64,000 nucleotides of DNA from an uncultured Dehalococcoidia bacterium. GTDB lineage: Bacteria; Chloroflexota; Dehalococcoidia; Dehalococcoidales; UBA1222. Under the pieces are notes generated by a model, which worked only from the letters and a program-made list of their open reading frames with translations, was not told the origin of the DNA and ran no database searches. The stretch covers positions 18,112 through 82,111 of the forward strand of contig CAIMVG010000018.1 of NCBI GenBank assembly GCA_903844845.1. Direction: 5' to 3'. Positions 34,595 through 43,436 of the stretch are shown piece by piece (position 1 is the stretch's first letter; each line of letters starts with the position of its first letter). The translations under genes and the position numbers were made by a program.

Positions 34595-35269
34595 TCATTT
34601 ATTTCCGCCCAACTGAATGAGCCCCCGCCTGATTGCCAGTACCACCGCGTGAGCGCGGTCATTCGCATTGAGCTTGCGTAAAATCGCACTTACATGGTTT
34701 TTAATCGTTTGTTCACTAATGTTAAGGACACTGGCTATTTGTTTGTTGGTATTACCTTCAGCAACGTAAGTTAGTATCTGCGTTTCCCGCTGTGTCAACG
34801 GGGTTACTATATTTGTTCCCAGTTGGGCCATAGTCTGGAACTCATGGAGTACCTGCCGGGCCACTAGCGGCCTGTTCATCAAACTCTCGTTGATGGGATA
34901 TTCCCCGCTGGAAGCCCTACGTACGATACCGATAAGTTCTTCAGAAGTGGAGTTTTTTGCAAGGCAAGCCACAGCTGAGCTCCTTATTGCATCGAAAAGT
35001 GTTTGGTCGTTTGGGTTAGGGCTCATAATGACAACGCGTGTATTTGGAAAATTGCGCGCGATGCGTGCCCCGAGTTCAAGCCCACTCTGGCTTGCGAGGT
35101 CCGAGCCCAGCAGCACTATATCGGGAAAACTCGTGTCTATGGTTGCTAAAATATCGGTGTTGGGATCACCTTCTAAAATGTCGAAATCATGTTCCTTTAA
35201 TAATGCTTGGCGCACTCCGGCTCTGAAAAAAGGTTGCTCGTCAATTACCATCACTTTGGTTTTAGCCAC
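34595..35269 (-). CDS. NarL/LuxR-type response regulator with altered receiver
   Basis: The 224-residue protein has a receiver-like domain (1-125) and a LuxR-type HTH (about 155-215: LTQRETQILTYVAEGNTNKQIASVLNISEQTIKNHVSAIL). In the receiver the acidic pair (D10, E11) and the lysine in LAKN are kept. At the phospho-acceptor position, where the family has PDxVLLD, the sequence is PDIVLLGSDLASQSG with Gly55. Classical phosphorylation is therefore unlikely. It lies between a small HTH gene and the pilus operon, all on the minus strand, and is a good candidate regulator of pili. Confidence 0.88.
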   Translation of the reverse strand: MAKTKVMVIDEQPFFRAGVRQALLKEHDFDILEGDPNTDILATIDTSFPDIVLLGSDLASQSGLELGARIARNFPNTRVVIMSPNPNDQTLFDAIRSSAVACLAKNSTSEELIGIVRRASSGEYPINESLMNRPLVARQVLHEFQTMAQLGTNIVTPLTQRETQILTYVAEGNTNKQIASVLNISEQTIKNHVSAILRKLNANDRAHAVVLAIRRGLIQLGGNK

Positions 35270-35314
35270 ACCTTACCTCCTTAATCGCAATTGAGGTCAT
35301 TAGCATGCCCATTG

Positions 35315-35536
35315 TTATTTCTCAGCCTCTTTGTTCAAATTCAATGTTTGCTCACCGCTAAAAAGTGCGTCTACGTCGCCTTTTCTAAAACGTCGATCTC
35401 CCCGTGAGCCGATACGATAGGATTTGATGGCCCCTTGATTGCTCCATCGCCTAACAGTATTGATGTGGACGTTAAGGATCCTGGCGACTTCGCTTGTCGT
35501 CAACATCGGCTCTATTTGATCGTTTTGATCGGCCAT
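35315..35536 (-). CDS. small excisionase/MerR-type helix-turn-helix protein
   Basis: The 73-residue product carries an HTH_17 domain (MLTTSEVARILNVHINTVRRWSNQG, then IKSYRIGSRGDRRFRKGDVDAL) as found in excisionases and small MerR-like regulators. No integrase or att site is near, so it is more likely a transcription factor than a phage excisionase. It precedes the LuxR-type regulator by 45 bp and probably shares its transcript. Confidence 0.85.
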   Translation of the reverse strand: MADQNDQIEPMLTTSEVARILNVHINTVRRWSNQGAIKSYRIGSRGDRRFRKGDVDALFSGEQTLNLNKEAEK

Positions 35537-35571
35537 AAATGTCCTCTCTTAAAGTTACTATAACTTACTCC

Positions 35572-35600
35572 TTAGTACTGTAACTCATTTTAATTGTCAA
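35572..35600 (-). promoter_or_regulatory. predicted promoter of the HTH/regulator pair
   Basis: On the minus strand TTGACA (35595-35600), a 17-bp spacer and TACTAA (35572-35577) lie about 36 bp before the HTH gene. The motif CCTTAGTACTG (35570-35580, plus strand) overlaps the -10 box, and a related TTTAGTACT occurs at 35611-35619, which could be autoregulatory operators. Confidence 0.5.
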
Positions 35601-35992
35601 CAAAAGCCCCTTTAGTACTTTGTTTTTGTGTTTAACGTAGTCATTTAGTAATATCTGATTAGGTCTAGGTATCTTTTTGGTGTGTATTTTTACAATGTTA
35701 TCTAAACCAGCCTATCCTCTGTTTTAATATCCACCATTTCATGGCTTTCTTTGCAGCCGATCCGCTCGTTGCAAACGGCATTTTCTTTCAACAATTGCCT
35801 TGTCTTTAAACTCTCATTTCAGATCTGTATTAAATTTTCGTTCGTTGATGGCAGACAAAATATCGACATCATCTTTTTATCCCTATCTTTTTACCATTTC
35901 CTTCGTTATACTTTGTGCACGTGGTAACACTGCTGGGCCATCCGGCTCGACACCACTGACACCGCCTCTGGGTTGGCACAGGGAGTTCTCAG
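35601..35992. other. 392-bp gap between divergent regulators, no gene
   Basis: AT-rich, especially 35620-35920. It separates the HTH gene (minus) from the ECF sigma gene (plus). Short open frames here have no ribosome site and no recognisable sequence. The ECF gene promoter should lie in the right half, but I cannot pick a convincing one. GGGAG at about 35980 is the ribosome site of the ECF gene. Confidence 0.5.
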
Positions 35993-36547
35993 GTGCAAGA
36001 CGAACAAAGTCTGGTGCGAAAGGCACAAGGACGTGATCCGGAAGCCTTTGCCGAACTTTATGAAATATATTTTGACAAGATATATCGATATATTGCACTC
36101 AAAATCGGAGACCGGACTGAAGCTGAGGACATGACGCAACAGGTTTTTTTAAAAGCCATGAAATCGATGCCGGCGTATAAAAGTACGAAAGTGCCTTTTT
36201 CGGCATGGCTGTATCGGATAGCTCACAACCAGACCGTTGACCATTTCCGTAAGTCCGGTCGGCAGAAATCGTGTGAACTGACTGAGGAAATAACCCCTTC
36301 TGACCCGTCTGAAAATCCGGAACGCGAAACCGAGCTCAAAATAGACATTGAAAACTTGGTTACTGCAGCGAAAAAACTTACCAAATCCCAGAGGGAAGTC
36401 ATTTCGCTGCGCTTCAGCAGTGACCTTCCCATAGCAGAAGTAGCGAGAATCATGGGTAAAAGCGAGGGTGCCGTTAAAGCGCTCCAGCATAGCGCCGTAG
36501 CGTCTCTCAAGAAAATAATGGTAATGGCTGAAACCAATGAACGATAA
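35993..36547 (+). CDS. ECF-family RNA polymerase sigma factor
   Basis: The 184-residue protein has sigma region 2 (LVRKAQGRDPEAFAELYEIYFDKIYRYIALKIGDRTEAEDMTQQVF, about 6-55; VPFSAWLYRIAHNQTVDHFR) and region 4 (LTKSQREVISLRFSSDLPIAEVARIMGKSEGAVKALQHSAVASLKK, about 128-175). GTG start with GGGAG 8 bp before it. It overlaps the next gene, a membrane-anchored partner, by 11 bp, the usual sigma/anti-sigma arrangement. Its target genes are unknown; the following coiled-coil, lemA and htpX genes suggest an envelope role. Confidence 0.92.
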   Translation: MQDEQSLVRKAQGRDPEAFAELYEIYFDKIYRYIALKIGDRTEAEDMTQQVFLKAMKSMPAYKSTKVPFSAWLYRIAHNQTVDHFRKSGRQKSCELTEEITPSDPSENPERETELKIDIENLVTAAKKLTKSQREVISLRFSSDLPIAEVARIMGKSEGAVKALQHSAVASLKKIMVMAETNER

Positions 36548-37577
36548 TCGGAAAAATGTTAAACAGCTGGATGACGCTCTGAATGAGTGTTTTGAGAGCA
36601 TGGTGAAAGGCGAAAGCCTGGATTCCTGCCTTATTAAACATTCTGAGTTTGCATCGGAGTTGAGGCCCCTTTTGGAAACGATGCAAACTGTACGTTTGGC
36701 CGGAGCGATTTCTCCTGGACCGGCTTTCCGTGCCGCGGCCCGTTATGAATTCAGAAAAGCTCTCTATGATGATATCGCCCGCCGGACACGGCCCGCATTA
36801 TCTTTGCGCTTGGCGACGATCGCCGCCAGCCTCGGGGTATTTGTTATAACTGGTGCAGGCGGTACACTCGCAGCCTCTTCGGGCAGCATGCCGGGGCAGC
36901 TGTTATACCAGGTGAAGCGCAATGTCGAGAACACTCAGCTTACGCTCGCTCCATCGCAATCAGCTAAAGCGCGGCTATATGCTACACTGGCGGACCGCAG
37001 GATAAGCGAGATAGTTTATACCGCTGAAGCCGGCGATGTTCAGCTTACCGAAGGCCTGACCCGGGACTTCACGAGCGACCTTGCGATGGTTTACCAAACA
37101 TCAACCGTCAAGCGGGAAACAAATAACAGCGGCGATGCCACAATTTTCGCTTCTTCCGGAACCGATTCGACAAAGGGATCAAGCCTTGCCGGTACGGATT
37201 CTTCCGGAAGCAAGTTTGTGCCCCCGGCTATGACTACAACGATGGCAGCGCCGCCTTCGGCTCCTGGAATTGGTACGGTTACTTCTAGCTCATCGCCTGT
37301 GACTATGGATACGACATCAACGGTAACCCCCACAGTATCTGTAAGTGGGATGGAACCCGGCAGCATTACTCAGCCCTCTCCCAACAGCCCTCAGGGTGCT
37401 GGGAGCCCTGGTAACGTTACCGATCCCGCTCTGCTTATACTCTTGCAAAAATATTCCATTAAAAACATCGCCGAATTGACTGCGATACTCGATAAAGTGC
37501 CTTCCTCTACCAATGCTCCCCTTTTGGCCGCTCTGCAGGCGGCGACATCCGCCTACGGGGAGATTCTCGGCGAATAG
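36537..37577 (+). CDS. membrane-anchored anti-sigma-like protein (DUF5667 type)
   Basis: The 346-residue protein has a short cytoplasmic N-terminus (LDDALNECFESMVKGESLDSCLIKHSEFASELRPLL), a membrane helix at about 90-112, and a helical DUF5667-like segment (LYQVKRNVENTQLTLAPSQSAKARLYATLADRRISEI). A Ser/Thr/Pro/Gly-rich linker (about 195-300) and a short helical tail follow. No zinc-binding HxxxCxxC motif is visible. Overlap with the ECF gene and topology support a regulator that holds the sigma factor at the membrane. The outside linker may be glycosylated; this is a guess. Confidence 0.75.
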   Translation: MNDNRKNVKQLDDALNECFESMVKGESLDSCLIKHSEFASELRPLLETMQTVRLAGAISPGPAFRAAARYEFRKALYDDIARRTRPALSLRLATIAASLGVFVITGAGGTLAASSGSMPGQLLYQVKRNVENTQLTLAPSQSAKARLYATLADRRISEIVYTAEAGDVQLTEGLTRDFTSDLAMVYQTSTVKRETNNSGDATIFASSGTDSTKGSSLAGTDSSGSKFVPPAMTTTMAAPPSAPGIGTVTSSSSPVTMDTTSTVTPTVSVSGMEPGSITQPSPNSPQGAGSPGNVTDPALLILLQKYSIKNIAELTAILDKVPSSTNAPLLAALQAATSAYGEILGE

Positions 37578-38013
37578 CAACGCGTGCCATTCCGGCGCGA
37601 CATCCGGGGAACGGGTGGTGGTTGTTTCCGGTCCCACCTTAGGTGTCATTATCGGACTTGATCCGACAATCCATTACCTTAACTTTGTCGCGCCGACAAA
37701 CGAAAAATGTCATCCTGACGCGACTGCCGGGATCCAGAATCGACCTGTTACTATTTCGTTTCAGCCGGTCATTCTAAACGTTTCCCCTTTCAACCATTCA
37801 ATGGATAACACCAAACAACATTACCAAGCTATCGAAAAAGCTCACCTTTTACGCGACTATGTGGATGATCTCATCACGAACCCTGGAAAAACTAATATGT
37901 ACCTGGCGCCTTAACAATTCATTGACAGCCCTTATTCTAAGGGATAAACTACGATAAAATCGTGTAGTTATATCCGCCCGGGAATATTGGGACTGTACAC
38001 AAGGAGACAGCGA
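37578..38013. repeat. intergenic region with three repeat-like blocks
   Basis: Three blocks resemble dispersed repeats elsewhere in the window: 37590-37612 (CATTCCGGCGCGACATCCGG), 37652-37701 (TTGATCCGACAATCCATTACC then TCGCGCCGACAAAC, an inverted relative of 59896-59946), and 37717-37745 (TGACGCGACTGCCGGGATCC). An open frame of 133 codons spans them but has no family features and begins inside the upstream gene, so I do not call it. A promoter for the coiled-coil gene is at 37922-37950. Confidence 0.6.
37922..37950 (+). promoter_or_regulatory. predicted promoter of the coiled-coil/lemA/htpX unit
   Basis: TTGACA (37922-37927), a 17-bp spacer and TAAACT (37945-37950) lie about 60 bp before the ATG at 38014. 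The spacer contains a small inverted repeat CCCTTATTCTAAGGG (37929-37943), a possible operator. Confidence 0.55.
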
Positions 38014-39006
38014 ATGACAGAAATTGCCCCAATCCCTGGATTAACGGCGCGTCAGTATCGAGATGAAGCTATACGAAACGCGGAAGCAATTTACGCCTCT
38101 GAGGTACAAAATGCGGAGGCGCTAAAACAAAAATCCACCATAGATGCCACCTCTGCCAGGGACGATATTGTCAGGGAGGCGCGAGAGACACTCGAATCAT
38201 ATAAAAAGCGCGCCGCAGAAGCCTCTAATAAAATAGATAAAAAACTACGCGCAGATGAAGTAAAAGCCGAGCGGGTGATTCAGGAGCAGCGGGTAATAAA
38301 AGCTGCGGATGATCGAGTGAAAGCGATTCTTAAAGTCGCGGAAACTTACAAACGCCGGATTTCTGAGGCTGGGGAAAATCGCAAACGGGCCATCCTCCGG
38401 GCCCATGAAGACGAAAAGCAAATGAAGCTGAAAGAGAAAGAAGCGGCTAAAAACCAAAAGAAAATCTCGCGCCTTTCATCAGATCCTGAACCAAAAGCTA
38501 AAAAAACGGCTAAGAATACCTCCGTCATTAAAAACAAGTTGCAGCAATCGGAGTCTGCCATAGAACTGCACAAAAAACCCGGACGTGATGTTAAAATTGT
38601 AAAACACGATCTGTCACCCTTGAAGGAAATCAAACCGGTGCAAAAACCTGTCGATGAAGACACCCGGAAGGATCAGAGACGGGAAGCAAAGGATATTAAT
38701 GCGAAGCGAGAAGATAAATCGCCACATATTAAACGAGACGGCAATATCAAACTCGTTATTTCCAACGATAGTTCGGATGCCACTCATATAAATAGTTTCG
38801 TGAAGAGTCTGAGCGAAATTTCCGGCATAAAAATTGTTATGGTAAGCGGAGATATTCAAGAGGGGACCCAGGTCGTAATCACCTGGGAATCTCTGGCGGA
38901 CTTATCTGCAGAGTTGAGGCAGTTGAGTATTGTAAAAGAGGTCGTGGAGCGGCATAGTGATATAATGATTACGTTGTCGCCATTGGTGGTTTTTAAAAAC
39001 ATATAA
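38014..39006 (+). CDS. charged coiled-coil protein of unknown function
   Basis: I do not recognise a family. The 330-residue product is highly charged. A long helix/coiled coil occupies about residues 12-160 ([37 protein letters not shown]), followed by a lysine-rich disordered linker (about 160-245). A compact C-terminal alpha-beta segment follows ([54 protein letters not shown]), resembling a small ferredoxin-like domain. AAGGAG stands 7 bp before the ATG. lemA starts 27 bp after the stop. In style it recalls the coiled-coil protein at 55124-56929. Confidence 0.7.
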   Translation: MTEIAPIPGLTARQYRDEAIRNAEAIYASEVQNAEALKQKSTIDATSARDDIVREARETLESYKKRAAEASNKIDKKLRADEVKAERVIQEQRVIKAADDRVKAILKVAETYKRRISEAGENRKRAILRAHEDEKQMKLKEKEAAKNQKKISRLSSDPEPKAKKTAKNTSVIKNKLQQSESAIELHKKPGRDVKIVKHDLSPLKEIKPVQKPVDEDTRKDQRREAKDINAKREDKSPHIKRDGNIKLVISNDSSDATHINSFVKSLSEISGIKIVMVSGDIQEGTQVVITWESLADLSAELRQLSIVKEVVERHSDIMITLSPLVVFKNI

Positions 39007-39032
39007 TTCCCAACAACACAAGGAGGAGAATC

Positions 39033-39596
39033 ATGGTTGCACTTTGGATTGTTCTCGGTATCGTCGTCCTGCTCATTTTGTTCTTTGTCGGTATTTATAA
39101 TGGACTGGTTGGTTTGCGCAATCAGGTCAAGAACGCCTGGGCCCAAATAGATGTCCAACTCAAACGGCGTTATGACCTCATTCCCAACCTGGTAGAAACA
39201 GTCAAGGGTTACGCCAAGCATGAGCGTGAGGTATTCGAAAACGTTACCCAGGCGCGCGCGGCCGCACAAGGGGTTGTAACTGCCGGGCCGGCCGCCAGGG
39301 CACAGGCCGAGGGTGGGCTAAGCCAGGCTTTGGGACGCCTTTTTGCTGTTGCCGAAGCCTATCCTGATCTCAAGGCCAATCAGAACTTTCTGGCCTTGCA
39401 GGAAGAGTTGACCTCAACTGAAAACAAGATCAGTTTTTCACGGCAATTTTACAACGATACGGTCCTGCGCTATAACAACCAGACCCAGATGTTTCCTTCG
39501 GTCATAATTGCCGGCATGGCAGGGTTCAAATCCGCTGAATTCTTCGAGGTTACCGTCCCTGAAGAAAAGAATCCTGTTAAAGTGAGTTTCACCTAG
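39033..39596 (+). CDS. lemA: LemA family membrane protein
   Basis: The 187-residue product has one N-terminal membrane helix (about 4-24), then the LemA core: [69 protein letters not shown]. Length and motifs are typical. LemA often precedes htpX, as here with a 19-bp gap. The role is not well defined; it is linked to envelope stress and to HtpX function. The ribosome site AAGGAGGAGA is strong. Confidence 0.95.
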   Translation: MVALWIVLGIVVLLILFFVGIYNGLVGLRNQVKNAWAQIDVQLKRRYDLIPNLVETVKGYAKHEREVFENVTQARAAAQGVVTAGPAARAQAEGGLSQALGRLFAVAEAYPDLKANQNFLALQEELTSTENKISFSRQFYNDTVLRYNNQTQMFPSVIIAGMAGFKSAEFFEVTVPEEKNPVKVSFT

Positions 39597-39615
39597 AATC
39601 TGGAGCTGATATCCG

Positions 39616-40611
39616 ATGTGGGAACAGATAAGATCCAACCGGATCAGGTCGGCTGTACTGATCGTCTTCATGGGGCTGCTGCTCCTTGCGATTGGTTATG
39701 TCATTGGAGTGTATTTCCTTGGCAGCGCCCTCGGAGGGTTGTTCATCGCGGCCATCGTATGGGGCATCATGAGCCTGACGGCCTACTTCCAGGGAGATAG
39801 TATTATTCTTGGAGTTTCAGGTGCCCGTAAGCTGGAAAAAGCCGACGATCCTCGCCTTTTCGACGTAGTCGAGGAGATGTCCATCGCCGCCGGTTTGCCA
39901 AAAGCACCCGATATCTACCTCGTCAACGATCCCTCCCTCAACGCATTCTCCACGGGTCGGGATCCCAGGAAGGCTGTCGTAGCCATTACTTCAGGCCTTA
40001 GGGATAAACTCGATCGCGATGAATTGCAGGGCGTGATGGGGCACGAGATAGGTCACATCAAGAATGGTGACGTTCTTTTTATGGCCATCGCTTCGGTGAT
40101 GCTGGGTGCCATCGTCATCCTTTCGTGGTACGCCACCCGGGCTATGTTCTGGGGCGGCGGGCGCCGCAGCAATCGGGATAGCGGAGGCGGGGGAGGGGCT
40201 CAGGCGATCATCATGATACTCGGGATCATATTGCTCATCCTCGCTCCGATTTTTGCCCAGCTGATATATCTGGCGACTTCAAGGAAGCGAGAATACCTTG
40301 CAGACGCTTCCTCGGCCCTTTATACACGGTATCCTGAAGGTCTTGCTTCCGCGCTTGAAAAATTGGCGGACTCAGGAACGCCTGTTAAGGCGGCAAATCA
40401 GGCCACCGCTCCGATGTACATCGTTAATCCTTTTGGAAAGAAGCGGGCGGTAACTGACTGGATGAGCACCCATCCTCCCATCGCGGACAGGGTGCGTATC
40501 CTGCGTGCCATGGGCGGCAATTCGATGGCCGACTATGAAAAGGCTTACGAACAGTCGCATAAAGGCCAGGTGATGGTGCCGAAATCAGCCCTCGGAACAA
40601 CTGATAAGTAA
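39616..40611 (+). CDS. htpX: membrane zinc metalloprotease HtpX
   Basis: HtpX degrades damaged membrane proteins. The 331-residue product has two N-terminal membrane helices (about 13-55), the M48 zinc motif HEIGH in GVMGHEIGHIKNGD, two further membrane helices (about 155-175 and 195-220), and the third zinc ligand region in REYLADASSALYT. The C-terminal STHPPIADRVRILRAMGG block is also conserved. A glycine-rich loop (GGGRRSNRDSGGGGGA) lies between the later helices. A clear terminator follows 21 bp after the stop. Confidence 0.95.
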   Translation: MWEQIRSNRIRSAVLIVFMGLLLLAIGYVIGVYFLGSALGGLFIAAIVWGIMSLTAYFQGDSIILGVSGARKLEKADDPRLFDVVEEMSIAAGLPKAPDIYLVNDPSLNAFSTGRDPRKAVVAITSGLRDKLDRDELQGVMGHEIGHIKNGDVLFMAIASVMLGAIVILSWYATRAMFWGGGRRSNRDSGGGGGAQAIIMILGIILLILAPIFAQLIYLATSRKREYLADASSALYTRYPEGLASALEKLADSGTPVKAANQATAPMYIVNPFGKKRAVTDWMSTHPPIADRVRILRAMGGNSMADYEKAYEQSHKGQVMVPKSALGTTDK

Positions 40612-40631
40612 AGGATATCTGTTAGTAAAAC

Positions 40632-40666
40632 AAAAAAGGGAGGGGCTTTTCGCCCCTCCCTTTTTT
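40632..40666 (+). terminator. intrinsic terminator after htpX
   Basis: AAAAAAGGGAGGGGC (40632-40646), loop TTTTC, and GCCCCTCCCTTTTTT (40652-40666), followed by more T. A textbook rho-independent hairpin with a 15-bp stem, A-rich on the other side, so it may work in both directions. Confidence 0.93.
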
Positions 40667-41041
40667 TTATTATTTTGTCCTTCGGGAGTCCGTCTGGGCG
40701 GACCGGGCCTCGGACTATTCCCCGAGGTCCTTGTCCTCGAGGCTCGAGGGATTCAGAGTCGACTTCCTCACCGTACTTTGTTATACCGGCGCGCTAGCCG
40801 GAATCCAGAGTCGATAATCGAAGTAAATCGATCACCCAAGTGTTCGTTAAAACTAAAAGGGCTGGAAATCTTGCGAAATTCAAGCCCTACACTATCACTG
40901 TAACATCCATTCGTGCTTAAGTCAAACGTGTTCCATGCCTGAATGTTAATTTTTCCGTCCCCGCATCCGGGCATGAATTGCGGGCTCCTGAGTCATTACC
41001 GTCGGTACATGTTGGTCTTTGTCTTCCGGAATAATTTTGGC
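40667..41041. repeat. gene-free gap with repeat-like palindromes
   Basis: Between htpX and the convergent flavodoxin gene. It holds short palindromic pieces at 40686-40760 (GTCCGTCTGGGCGGAC; CCTCGGACT, then CCCCGAGGTCC; CCTCGAGG) and at about 40788-40812 (ACCGGCGCGCTAGCCGGAATCC). These are like the GC-rich repeat pieces at 37590, 59855 and 61550. No open frame with supporting features is present. Confidence 0.5.
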
Positions 41042-41491
41042 CTATGCCTGTAACAATCCGCGCCCAAATTCCTCGGCTTTTACCAGTTCTTGTTTGGTGG
41101 GGTGCCCTCGGTGGAATATCCTGGGACCGAAATCACCTATAAAGCGGCTGAACCCCACTGCGCAGTACGAGCCCGCGAATTTCATGCCTTTTGATTCTAG
41201 GCCTTTGCGTATTACAGCTATCGTTGTTTTATCGCCGAATAGGCTTTTCGTACAGAAGGCTCCGCCTTTCTTCCCCGGAATTTCCGGCATGTGTGAAATA
41301 AATTCCGTGACTTTCCTGTTTGGCGCTCCTCCGTGTACCGGGCTCCCGATTACGATAAGGTCATAGTTTTTCAAAGTCTCAGGATTTACGTCTGCTAATT
41401 TCAATGCTTTTGTGCCTAATCCGGAAGCAACGGACTGGGCGATCTTCTCTGTGTTGCCGCTTTGAGAATAGTAGATGACGATAGCTTTCAT
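41042..41491 (-). CDS. flavodoxin-like FMN protein
   Basis: The 149-residue product has the flavodoxin phosphate loop near the N-terminus (AIVIYYSQSGNTEKIAQSV), then DLIVIGSPVHGGAPNRKVTEFIS and a Rossmann-like fold. It is probably a small FMN electron carrier or domain-like flavodoxin. It is the last gene of the phosphate cluster, 15 bp after arsC. A role as electron donor for arsenate reduction or detoxification is possible from position only; ArsC of this type normally uses thioredoxin. Confidence 0.85.
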   Translation of the reverse strand: MKAIVIYYSQSGNTEKIAQSVASGLGTKALKLADVNPETLKNYDLIVIGSPVHGGAPNRKVTEFISHMPEIPGKKGGAFCTKSLFGDKTTIAVIRKGLESKGMKFAGSYCAVGFSRFIGDFGPRIFHRGHPTKQELVKAEEFGRGLLQA

Positions 41492-41506
41492 TGGTGGGTC
41501 TCCTTT

Positions 41507-41896
41507 TTAAAGTTCTTCGATGAGCTGATTTACGAGTGTTTTGATTTTGTCGCGGATCTGTCGTACCTCTTCGAGGCTCTTGCCTTCCGGGTCCGGCAGC
41601 CCCCAGTCTTCCATCGAAACCAGTCGAACCGGACAGGCGGTTTGGTCGATGCATCCCATGCTTATCACCCTGTCTGATTCTTGCATCATCTCCAGGTTAA
41701 GCAGCGCGGGTCTGTTCTGAGAGATATCGATGCCTTCCTCGCTCATCGCTTGAATCACGATGGGATTCACGGTTGACGAAGGCTGTGTCCCGGCGGAAAT
41801 TGCCCGGGCTTTGTTACCCGCCAGCTGGTTGAAAAAAGCCGCGGCCATCTGGCTGCGGCCCGAATTATGGACACAAACAAAAAGGACCTTTTTCAT
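41507..41896 (-). CDS. arsC: arsenate reductase, thioredoxin-coupled low-molecular-weight phosphatase type
   Basis: The 129-residue product keeps the full catalytic set of the B. subtilis-type ArsC: the phosphatase loop C8-V-H-N-S-G-R14, then C82 (MGCID) and C88 (ACPV), which shuttle the disulfide, plus the DPEGK region. It reduces arsenate to arsenite. It sits 12 bp after phoU in the phosphate operon. Arsenate enters cells through phosphate transporters, so co-expression makes sense. No arsenite pump is next to it, though a frameshifted ion permease of the ArsB/SLC13 superfamily is at 58493. Confidence 0.9.
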   Translation of the reverse strand: MKKVLFVCVHNSGRSQMAAAFFNQLAGNKARAISAGTQPSSTVNPIVIQAMSEEGIDISQNRPALLNLEMMQESDRVISMGCIDQTACPVRLVSMEDWGLPDPEGKSLEEVRQIRDKIKTLVNQLIEEL

Positions 41897-41908
41897 TTTA
41901 AGAAGATC

Positions 41909-42574
41909 TTAGTATTTCGAAACGCCTTCTTCTTCCACTTTGCCGGTGATTACAAAAATGGTCCTTTCACATATATTCGTTACGCGGTCCGCGCTTCGTT
42001 CGAGGTTGTGGGCCACCCAGATAAGCCGTGTTGCGCGGTTTATGGTTTGAGGGTCCGCGGCCATGTACGTTAGCAGTTCACGGAACACCTGGTCGTAAAG
42101 GTTATCTACGATGTCATCCTGATCGATCACGCGTTTTGCGGCTGCGGCGTCGCGTTTTACAAAAGCGTCGAGGGCAGCCCGGAGCATTTCCTTGGTTTTC
42201 TCCGCCATTCGGGGTACATCGATATAAGGCTTTAAAGGCGGCTCGTCGCCGATCATGATAGCGATCTTGGCGTTGCCTTCGGCGTGGTCGCCGATGCGTT
42301 CGAGGTCAACAATCATGTTAAGCACCGCCACTATTACTCGAAGGTCTCGCGCCATTGGCTGCTGTGTTGCGATAAGTTGTACGCACATTTCCTCGATGTC
42401 ATAGCGCTTTTGGTTTATTGCACGATCGCCAGTAATAACCTGGCGAGCCAGGTTCAGATTTCGGTTTATGAGCGCATCCGTCGATCGGCTTATGGCTTCT
42501 TCCACCAGGCTTCCGAGGGCTAATAATTCTTCCTGCAGCGTTTGCAGATGATGTTCGAAATCTTGTCTGGGCAT
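41909..42574 (-). CDS. phoU: phosphate signalling protein PhoU
   Basis: The 221-residue product consists of two tandem three-helix PhoU repeats with the metal-binding E/DxxxD motifs: LNMIVDLERIGDHAEGNAKIA in the first and IWVAHNLERSADRVTNICE in the second. It links Pst transport to the PhoR kinase. The frame is open far upstream through pstB, but ATG at 42574 has GGGAG 6 bp before it and gives MPRQDFEHHLQTLQEELL, the standard start. Confidence 0.95.
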   Translation of the reverse strand: MPRQDFEHHLQTLQEELLALGSLVEEAISRSTDALINRNLNLARQVITGDRAINQKRYDIEEMCVQLIATQQPMARDLRVIVAVLNMIVDLERIGDHAEGNAKIAIMIGDEPPLKPYIDVPRMAEKTKEMLRAALDAFVKRDAAAAKRVIDQDDIVDNLYDQVFRELLTYMAADPQTINRATRLIWVAHNLERSADRVTNICERTIFVITGKVEEEGVSKY

Positions 42575-42585
42575 ACTGTTCTCCC

Positions 42586-43416
42586 TTAACCGAATCGCCC
42601 GGTGATGTAGTCTTCGGTGCGCTTGTCTTTCGGGTTTGTAAAAATCTGGTCGGTACGCCCGAATTCTATCAGGCCTCCGGCACGGTCGTCGCCCATCATC
42701 ATAAATGCCGTCATGTCCGAAACCCGGCCGGCCTGCTGCATGTTGTGGGTGACTATCACTATTGTATAGTCTTTCGCCAAACCGCGCATCAGGTCTTCGA
42801 TCTTTAACGTCGCGATGGGATCGAGGGCGCTGCATGGCTCGTCCATCAGGATCACTTCCGGCTCGACGGCAAGGGCCCTTGCGATACACAGGCGTTGTTG
42901 CTGCCCGCCCGATAGCGATGCGCCGGATTGTTTCAGTTTGTCTTTCACCTCGTCCCACAGGGCCGCCTGCCTGAGGAACTTTTCGGCGATCTCTTCCATC
43001 TCTGTGCGCTTGCTTAATACGCTTGTCAGTCTGCGTCCTGCAACGACGTTTTCAAGAACCGACATGGTAGGAAAAGGATTTGGCTTTTGAAAAACCATCC
43101 CGATCCGTGTCCTTATGCTAACGGGATCTATCCCGGGAGTGTAGATATCTTCCCCGTCCAGCAGTACTTTTCCGCTGATCCTTGCTCCGTGTGTCACTTC
43201 ATGCATCCGGTTGAAACAGCGTATCAGGGTGGATTTGCCGCATCCGGAAGGGCCTATGATGGCTGTTATGGATTTTGGTTTGATGTCCAGGTTAACGTCT
43301 TTCACGGCAAGGAAAGCGCCGTAAAAAGCCCGCAGGTTTTCAGCCTTTAGGATGTATCCCTTGTTTCCTGAAAAACTCCTTGATCCCGTCGTTTCTGTTT
43401 GTTTTGTAGTGTCCAT
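42586..43416 (-). CDS. pstB: phosphate ABC transporter ATP-binding protein
   Basis: The 276-residue ATPase has Walker [10 protein letters not shown], a family-specific [21 protein letters not shown], the Q-loop [16 protein letters not shown], signature [17 protein letters not shown], and Walker [16 protein letters not shown]. This is a clear PstB. It powers the PstCA permease and lies in the order pstC-pstA-pstB-phoU. Confidence 0.96.
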   Translation of the reverse strand: MDTTKQTETTGSRSFSGNKGYILKAENLRAFYGAFLAVKDVNLDIKPKSITAIIGPSGCGKSTLIRCFNRMHEVTHGARISGKVLLDGEDIYTPGIDPVSIRTRIGMVFQKPNPFPTMSVLENVVAGRRLTSVLSKRTEMEEIAEKFLRQAALWDEVKDKLKQSGASLSGGQQQRLCIARALAVEPEVILMDEPCSALDPIATLKIEDLMRGLAKDYTIVIVTHNMQQAGRVSDMTAFMMMGDDRAGGLIEFGRTDQIFTNPKDKRTEDYITGRFG

Positions 43417-43436
43417 AGTTTTTCCTCAATATTTGG

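Noticed and set aside
35315..35536. phage or island excisionase
   Set aside because: The fold fits, but no integrase, att repeats or other mobile genes are near, so a regulator is the simpler reading.
35800..36036. 78-codon frame before the ECF sigma gene
   Set aside because: It overlaps the ECF start in another frame and has no ribosome site or recognisable sequence.
37513..37914. 133-codon open frame after the anti-sigma-like gene
   Set aside because: It begins inside the upstream gene, runs through three repeat blocks, lacks a ribosome site and has no family features.
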